Below are positions 58,052-64,000 of a stretch of DNA of 64,000 nt, one piece after another. The first letter of the stretch is position 1; the number at the start of each line of letters is the position of its first letter. The stretch comes from Hyphodiscus hymeniophilus. Its lineage: Eukaryota; Ascomycota; Leotiomycetes; Helotiales; Hyphodiscaceae. The notes below the pieces were generated by a model. The model searched no databases. It was not told the DNA's origin and saw nothing but the letters and a program-made list of their open reading frames with translations. The stretch is taken from positions 620,001 through 684,000 of the forward strand of contig VNKQ01000006.1 of the NCBI GenBank assembly GCA_016508695.1, read 5' to 3'. The position numbers and the translations under genes are program-made.

Positions 58052-59635
58052 TCACTGTCGTATATATTCTTCAATGCTCCTCTCGGATACGACGTCAGAG
58101 TGAAGTCGCGTCAAATGCATTCTGAATTGTTCACCTCTCGGCCAACGTATTTCTCGAGACTTGCAACCAACAACAATACAACGATATCTTTTCCCCGGCT
58201 GTGAGACGAAACTCGCGTGTCTGGACTTCACGTGTCGATCCAAATCATTCGAAGTGCTGAATCCCTCTGTTCTAGGGCATCCGGCAATCCGACATTTGAA
58301 CGGCTTCCTATGCCTCAGATCATGTTTCCTACTCGTGTCAGATGGTATCGTACGAAGACCAAGAGTTGGGGCACTTACTTCAGCTCTGACATACTATTGA
58401 CAGGCTTACGGCAATCTGGACAAATGAGGTGAGCCGAATTAGAGACAGGTCGAGGTACCGGTGCTGGAGTCCAAGAACCTCTTTCCGACCATGCCAGTGG
58501 GTTTGAGGAGCCCCCGGGAGTTGATGAATTGGTATCATGAGTTGAAGTTGGGGTGGTGGTGTGTGTGGTACCATATCCAGAGTCTGAGAGCTGCATGAGG
58601 TTGTCAGAGTCAAATGCCTGGGATCCATGGCTAGCTTCCGCGAGTCTGGGAAGCTCGGCTGTGGCATGCGTCTGCTCAGAAAGGGTTACTGGAGGATCCC
58701 AAGACGAGAGATCATCGTTCATGACCTTGTCGGCAAGATCTCGAACATCTTGCTTCTCGCTAACGATCCGGTTTGCCAGATCGCGGATGTCTTCCTTCTT
58801 GCCGGTCATCTTTTCTCCTAGCGCAGAGAGAGCAGACCTGATTAAATGTTCCTCGGATCCTTCCACATTTCCCACAATGCTACGGGCAAGGGTGTTGACA
58901 GACGCTCCGACAACCACCTTACCGGTCATCGTAGAGCCCAGGATGGAAAGTGCTGTTCGGATGGTTCGTTCATCGTGATTTTCACCACCGAACAGGTCTT
59001 GCTGTCTAGGGAGTGATGAGTGCAAAGAAGTGTTGATTGGCGATCTAAGAGTAACATTGTTTTTCCAGTTCAAGTGGTCAGGATCAAGTTGCTGGACTGG
59101 TTGAGCATCCTGTACAGCGATGTTGGCCAGCGACTCGAGGCTATCATAAGACGAAGTATGCAAGTCTTGGACAACTGTAATTTCCCTAAAGTCCCATCAG
59201 TATTGAATTTGTAATCGAATTACAACACAGTACTAACAAGGGGGTTCGACCACTTGACGCAGGTACAATTTTGAGAGGAAGGCTATTATGCTGAATGTGC
59301 TTATTCACGTGCTACGCAGACTCAGCTTGTGCTCCCAATGTTGAGAAAATGAACGAGAAAATTTTTCGATTGTCGAAGGCAAAAATTGGCATCCTCAAGG
59401 ATAGAGGATATTGGCTCGGACTTCTCAAGCTTACCTTCCTCAACGCAGCAGCAGTTTGAGACCAAGCCTTGCAGTCTCGAAAACGACACTGTCGCTCGCA
59501 TTTCTCGATTACAATTTCACCACTAGATGGCCATTGCTCAGGATGATAGTCATGGAACTTTCCGCAAGGGGTATATTGTGGAAGGTCAAAGTTGAGGTTG
59601 TGCCCTTCCGGGCTCGAGGATTGTGGATGGTCCAT
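58052..59635 (-). CDS. C2H2 zinc-finger protein, one exon junction unresolved
   Basis: Clear 3' exons (minus): from about 59191 down to 58379, and 58052-58313. The last exon and end of the previous one encode fingers: CPDCRKPVNSMSELKKH (formed across the splice), FKCRIAGCPRTEGFSTSNDL with DRHVKSRH, and YRCIVVGC with MHLTRLH. The middle part has two related repeats around ERTIRTALSILGSTMTGK and EHLIRSALSALGEKMTGK, giving a short internal duplication. The likely first exon is 59635 down to 59427 (MDHPQSSSPEGHNLNF... ending TAAALRK at a good GTAAGC donor). The next exon should begin EITVVQDLH, but the TTTAG acceptor is one base out of phase. A nuclear regulator is likely. Confidence 0.7.
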
Positions 59636-60414
59636 CGTTGGCGGCCACGGCTTGGAGCTTCAGGGTCCCTCAGATGCGTGAGTGATACGGAAGAGGCTTT
59701 GGAATAGGTTATGCACAAGGACTGTAGACACTAGAATATTTCTCATGGAATGGACACTATATCGTATGAGTGAGAGGATGATCCTTTAGTCTACGAAGAC
59801 GAAGGAGCATGAAATTAAATGGGAGAGCTGTTGCTGCGACGCTGCAGGACGAGGCAAATTTCAGGGAAGGAGTTGGGTCAGTTTCCGGTAAGAAACCAGT
59901 AAAGGCAGCGGCTCTGGTGGTGGTTCGCCCTCATCGCTCGCCAATGAAGTGAAGGCTCAGCCTCACAACTCGCGTTGCCACCCTTTGCCTTCTTGAGGTC
60001 AGTCAGCCTTATGATCTCTGTGTCGGTTTGCAGCCTTTTGTGCTCGTGCTCTTCCTGCGAAAATCACGTTATTTACAACAGACTGGCCAAGAATTAGTAC
60101 TGGTTCGGATTGAGACTTTGTGTATATTATTCATTCCTGTGGAAATACTCATTTATGAGCTTGATCTGATTTTCGGGGAGATTTTACGAGGTCTTTTAAC
60201 ATGTGGTACTCTCATTCCTCAATGTTGTGTTTCAGTCAGAATTCAGTATGGGACCGGTAAATTCTCATCCTTTTGGGACAGCCATTTCTCCTGCTGATGC
60301 TATGCTATGGTCTTCATTCATAAAAGACCTACTCATCCTTTTTTCGATCGTCAAAGAATAGACAATCGTTGCTCTTTACCCCTCTATCCAAACTCAATTT
60401 CTTAATTGCTCGCG
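59636..60414. other. intergenic region
   Basis: About 780 bp between divergent genes; no supported gene is seen. Confidence 0.45.
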
Positions 60415-61026
60415 ATGTTTAGTAAAGACAGGCATTGTCACCAAGATACTGTTCATCTTTCCGAATCAACATCCTTGACCAATTTACCGAAGGAGGAAGA
60501 GGAGAGACATTTGAATCTTTCGCAACACTCAGAACATCTCGACAGTTTGGAGATTCAAATAATGAATATCGAGATATCTCTGCCCATATGTAACACGAGC
60601 AATTGTATCGTCGAGGGCCGATGTCTTACATGTAACTCAGTTAATGCTAAATCGCCGAGCTGTGGTTCTTCTATATCTCGTCCCCAACTAATTTCGATTT
60701 TAGGCACAAACACATGCTACGGAGCTCAAGATACTCCCAAAACCTCATCCAGCCAATCCATAGCATCGACTTCTCACAATGGCGAGCTGAGCGAAGCTGG
60801 CTCTTTGAGCGTTGCTAGTTCTGCGTCAGGATCACCATCTGTCTGTTCGAAAAAGGATGATGAACAAGAAGAATACGCTACATTCTCCGAGGGACTCTTC
60901 TCGTACCTGGGCGTACAGTTCTTGGAAAGCTGTGTCAGCGGCGATACTGATACAGCTATCGATGACTTTGCCACTGCGTGCGATGAGATATTGAAGGAAG
61001 GCACTGAGATAAGGGTATTGAGGTGA
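60415..61026 (+). CDS. small orphan protein with Cys cluster, function unknown
   Basis: A single exon of 203 aa from the ATG at 60415. It is hydrophilic and Ser/Glu-rich. Five cysteines lie close together around residues 59-83 (CNTSNCIVEGRCLTC, then SPSC), which could bind metal. The C-terminal 60 residues look helical and acidic (FSEGLFSYLGVQFLESCVSG, then DDFATACDEILKEGTEIRV). No signal peptide or membrane segment. I recognise no family. The frame is clean over 200 codons and composition is uneven in a protein-like way, so it is probably real. Confidence 0.5.
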   Translation: MFSKDRHCHQDTVHLSESTSLTNLPKEEEERHLNLSQHSEHLDSLEIQIMNIEISLPICNTSNCIVEGRCLTCNSVNAKSPSCGSSISRPQLISILGTNTCYGAQDTPKTSSSQSIASTSHNGELSEAGSLSVASSASGSPSVCSKKDDEQEEYATFSEGLFSYLGVQFLESCVSGDTDTAIDDFATACDEILKEGTEIRVLR

Positions 61027-61514
61027 TGAAGAGTTGACGGCCGTGGTTCGAAAAGAGTCATAGGAAAGGTAGCCACTGAATAAGGAACTCCAAAGCTCAG
61101 TGGGAAATCACCTTAACTTCTTTTCTGAGATTTCGTGCTCGTTGAGTCGTGATTGCTTGGACATGAATAGGAATCAGTTTCTTTGAAAATTTATGGGCGG
61201 AACAGCAAGCAAACCACACGCATGTACTGTATCGGAAATACGATAGTAACTTGAGGTACGCGGCACATTCAGCACCACTGTAGTCGTGGACCTTCAAGCT
61301 TCAACAAGCAGTACTCGCAGTATATAGTTCAAAACAATGATATAAGTAACTACGATATCTTCGTCCGACAATTGAGCGCAATGTTATTCTAGACTTCTTG
61401 CTCACTGAGCTAATGTCGTCTCTGGATATTTCCTTTCCATCAACTCTGTCTAGTCACAACAGCACAGGTAGAACAAACGTCACCTCTAAGACACATTTGT
61501 GTGTGGTCGACTAC
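61027..61514. other. intergenic region
   Basis: About 490 bp between convergent genes; nothing else is visible. Confidence 0.45.
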
Positions 61515-62469
61515 TCAAACCAGTTCCTTCAACACCTTTATCACCTCTTTACGCACCTTGATGGCCTCGGGTAATGTCTCTTCCCATGTGAAGCCATGGA
61601 CCATCCCCTCTCCTATGAACAACTCAACTTTCGTTCCTATATCTCTGAGTTTCCAGTACAAACGAATGGAGTTGCTAGGCATCAGATCTCTTATTCCAGT
61701 GGTGATTATTGTTGGCGGAAACCCCTGCTTAAACTCGCCATAGATGGGCGAGAAGAATGGATCCTTCGAGTCGACGTCTCCTTGATAGTTTTGCTTCACA
61801 AGCTCCAATAAGAATGGGGTTGGCAACAAATCACGGGATGTGTTGGAAACGGCAGAATCACCAGCACCGCTAATATCCGAGGCTGGTGTGTAGAGAAGAA
61901 CTCCTGCTGGCATTGGAAGGTTCTCCTTCTGAGCCATTAGGAGCGCTGACAGCAAAATTTGACCTCCTGCCGAACTTGACATTGCGAGAATGTCTTTCGG
62001 GGCATTGAACTCATGCGCCAGCTGTCGATACACATTCAGGCATTGATCTCGAGCAACGGGGTATTTGGCTTCAGGCGCAAGGGTGAATTCAATCGAATAG
62101 ACCGTGATCCCCATTTCCGATGCCATATGCAAGGCATTTCGCTCTCTTGCGGTCCCCATAACAAAACCTCCACCGTGGACGTTCAGCATTATCTTCCCTT
62201 CATATTCGTTCACAGGTGGCTTTATAACCAGGACAGGAACACCCGTAATCTCGATGGTTGATAGTTGGAGCTTGTACCGAGCTATAAGGTCTTCTTCCAC
62301 TACATCCTCGGCTTTTTGGAATTGAGCACGAATTCCTGGAACTCGGCTTGGAGTGGTGAGAAATGGTGCTAGAAAGCTGGCGAAAGGGATTTTGGGGTAT
62401 GCTCGTAAAATTGCTGCAGCCTCAGGGCTGATGGTCGCTGCTTGTACGGGGGTTCACTGTGAGACCCAT
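61515..62469 (-). CDS. alpha/beta hydrolase (GDXG esterase type), frameshifted near its start
   Basis: If one extra C is removed at 62448-62452 the gene is a single exon of 317 aa beginning MGLTVNP and continuing ISPEAAAILRAYPKIP. Family features are NVHGGGFVMGT (oxyanion loop), the nucleophile Ser about 166 in MSSSAGGQ (the usual GDSAGG varies here), Asp in TTGIRDLMPS and His in GMVHGFTWE. Relatives in the hormone-sensitive lipase group are esterases or deacetylases on small esters. As written, the ATG at 62469 runs into a stop within 16 codons and no other in-frame ATG precedes the HGGG block. It is the left neighbour of a short-chain dehydrogenase on the same strand. Substrate unknown. Confidence 0.78.
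62448..62452 (-). other. one-base frameshift at the start of the hydrolase gene
   Basis: The coding strand has five C. With four, the frame from ATG 62469 (MGLTVNP) joins directly to VQAATISPEAAAIL and on to the hydrolase. With five, the frame ends quickly. Intron explanations need introns of 30 nt or less, which is too short. Confidence 0.7.
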
Positions 62470-63055
62470 GGCTGAGCTTTGAATAGAGAAGCGTTGAGGG
62501 AATTCGTAGTCCGCTCTGGCAATTTGATTGCGGATATACGTGAGACGCCACGTGCGAGTAAATATGATAGTACGGCCTCTGCTTCGATAACAAGTTGCAG
62601 GCAGGACGGAAGTAGTAGTGTGTGTATCTATATCCGTATCTTCTGTAGAAAATATCGAGCTTTCAATAGCCAGTCAGCGAGCCTTTAGTACTAGGTAAGC
62701 ACCAAGAGATCGAGTAGTGCCGAGGGTGAGGTAGCTTTATATAGGCAGCCTGCCTGCGTACTTTTTCCCCAGAGGAACATCACGAAGCCTGCTTTCCCTG
62801 CCTACCTGTTAGGTAGCGAGGGGCCTCGAAGCGAATACCCACTTTCGAGCTAGTGCAAGAGCAGTGGTAACCGCTGTGAATAATGCCTTTATAGAGACAA
62901 AGCCACTGTTCTACAAGGCTACGCTATTGCAGTTTCTGATTAAATAGATGAATTTATATCTGGGGGGAAATGACCCCAGGAAACAAGCAAAGTCTTGACG
63001 CAAGTTCTATATATATTACACACCAAATGAACTAGCAAGACAATATCTTAGGGTG
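62470..63055. other. intergenic region
   Basis: About 590 bp between the hydrolase start and the dehydrogenase end; no supported gene. It should contain the hydrolase promoter. Confidence 0.45.
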
Positions 63056-64000
63056 CTACATGTATTGTCTAGTCTGGTCTTCAATCCAAACCCAGAAGTC
63101 AGCTGCCACACCCGTTCCTCCTTCAGCCTTTGTCTTTATACTAGCTTCAAGGTCTTTCTTTAAATCTGCGAACCGCCCCCATGGAATAACGTATTTACCA
63201 GAATCCGCAATGGTGATGTTTGGTGAAAGTCCAGCAAAGAGCTCCGTATACGCTCCATAGATAGGGTCGTGGAGAAGGATTTTCTAGGCAGCAAGTAAGC
63301 AAAAGCTGGGCTAATGTCAAAAATTGTAACAGCACACTCACATTGAACGTATTTGCGACCTTCCCAGCATATCTTTGAAGTTCCGATTTCAGGTTTCCAG
63401 GGTTTAATGACTACATAGATTGAATGTATTAGCAATAGCAAGGTTTACTAGAAGAAAATAGGAATGCAGCGCACCAATACAATAATGCCGTCATCCTTTA
63501 CCCTTTTGGCAAATTCCGACGCGATAAGAATATTGCCGGCCTTGCTTTGTCCGTACAACTGCGACTTGCCACCGCCTTGGGTGAAATTTGGGTCCTCAAG
63601 ATTGACGCCACCCTTTGGTGCTCCCAACTCTGCCATCAATGAACCCGTGAATGTGACGCGGACAGAGCCTCTAGGCGAGATTTGAGCAGTGCTAACAAGC
63701 AACGGTCGCAAAAGTGAAGCAAACATCCAAGCCGACATACAGTTCGTAGCGAGCTGTTGCTCAAAACCCTGGTAATTGTGAGCTTTCAGAAAACTTCGCA
63801 GAGGTGAACGATCGGTTACCTGTTTATTCTTAGAGCCCTCGGGCGGATTCATCACGCCAGCGTTGTTCCATAGGACATCCAGCCGTTTTTCTTGCGCGAG
63901 AAATTTCTCTGCCGCAGGTTTGATCTGCGTGAAGTCATCCAGATCTAGCTGTAGAAATTCGAGTCTTCCAGTAGACTTTGGGACCGTTGAGAGGATCTTT
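63056..64000 (-). CDS. short-chain dehydrogenase/reductase, 5' end outside window
   Basis: Exons visible (minus): 63820 to beyond 64000, 63475-63768, 63342-63410, 63056-63283; phases agree, and about 251 residues are seen. The part present has LEFLQLDLDDF (NAD(P)-loop acid region), RLDVLWNNAGVM (the NNAG motif), VTFTGSLMAELG (with the catalytic Ser) and LYGQSKAGNIL (Tyr-x-x-x-Lys). LNPGNLKSEL after the third intron fits the PG motif. The N-terminal Gly-rich dinucleotide loop is beyond the right edge. The sequence is close to the fungal retinol-dehydrogenase/WWOX-like group. It would oxidise an alcohol or reduce a carbonyl, substrate unknown. Confidence 0.85.

Noticed and set aside
1..64000. 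CRISPR arrays, prokaryotic operons or ribosome binding sites
   Set aside because: None seen; the window is eukaryotic nuclear DNA with spliceosomal introns throughout.

Overview
This is nuclear DNA of a filamentous ascomycete (Pezizomycotina; a leotiomycete would fit, but I cannot place it further). The evidence is: protein genes broken by short GT-AG introns of about 45-70 nt with CTAAC-like branch points; Zn2Cys6, bZIP and C2H2 regulators; a cerevisin-type vacuolar protease; an RTA1 exporter; sugar-porter and DHA1 transporters; a GPI-tailed cupredoxin; and an intron-bearing tRNA-Tyr. I built the gene models by joining exons across visible splice sites and checking that reading phase is kept. 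Exon lists are in the evidence fields.

Region 1 (47-14832) is the most striking part. Seven consecutive genes look like one carboxylic-acid catabolic cluster: a delta3,delta2-enoyl-CoA isomerase (ends HKL), a mitochondrial-type family III CoA-transferase resembling SUGCT, a carboxymuconolactone decarboxylase/AhpD-like protein, a sugar-porter MFS transporter, an ACSF3-like acyl-CoA synthetase (ends AKL), an acyl-CoA oxidase (ends AKL) and a Zn2Cys6 regulator. Three enzymes carry peroxisomal PTS1 ends and the CoA-transferase has a mitochondrial-looking presequence, so the inferred route is uptake, activation, one round of peroxisomal oxidation/isomerisation, then CoA transfer in mitochondria. 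The window opens only 46 bases before the first gene, so the cluster may continue to the left.

Region 2 (15-23 kb) holds a secreted cupredoxin-like protein, a small C2H2 gene, a C2H2 protein ending in half of a zinc cluster, and a gene-poor stretch with palindromes. Region 3 (22.9-31 kb, minus strand) is one very large BEACH/WD40 gene with a one-base frameshift near its end. Region 4 (32-48.8 kb) contains cerevisin, a long disordered protein with two KEN boxes, a DHA1 transporter, an unrecognised protein, a tRNA-Tyr with an abnormal insertion, an O-fucosyltransferase-like protein and a short unrecognised protein.

Region 5 (48.8-64 kb) has a bZIP regulator, an RTA1 family protein, a second enoyl-CoA isomerase, a C2H2 protein, a small orphan gene, an alpha/beta hydrolase whose start is frameshifted, and the 3' part of a short-chain dehydrogenase running off the right edge. 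Two of the breaks (BEACH and hydrolase) lie in five-base G runs, so sequencing or assembly error must be considered before calling either gene inactive.
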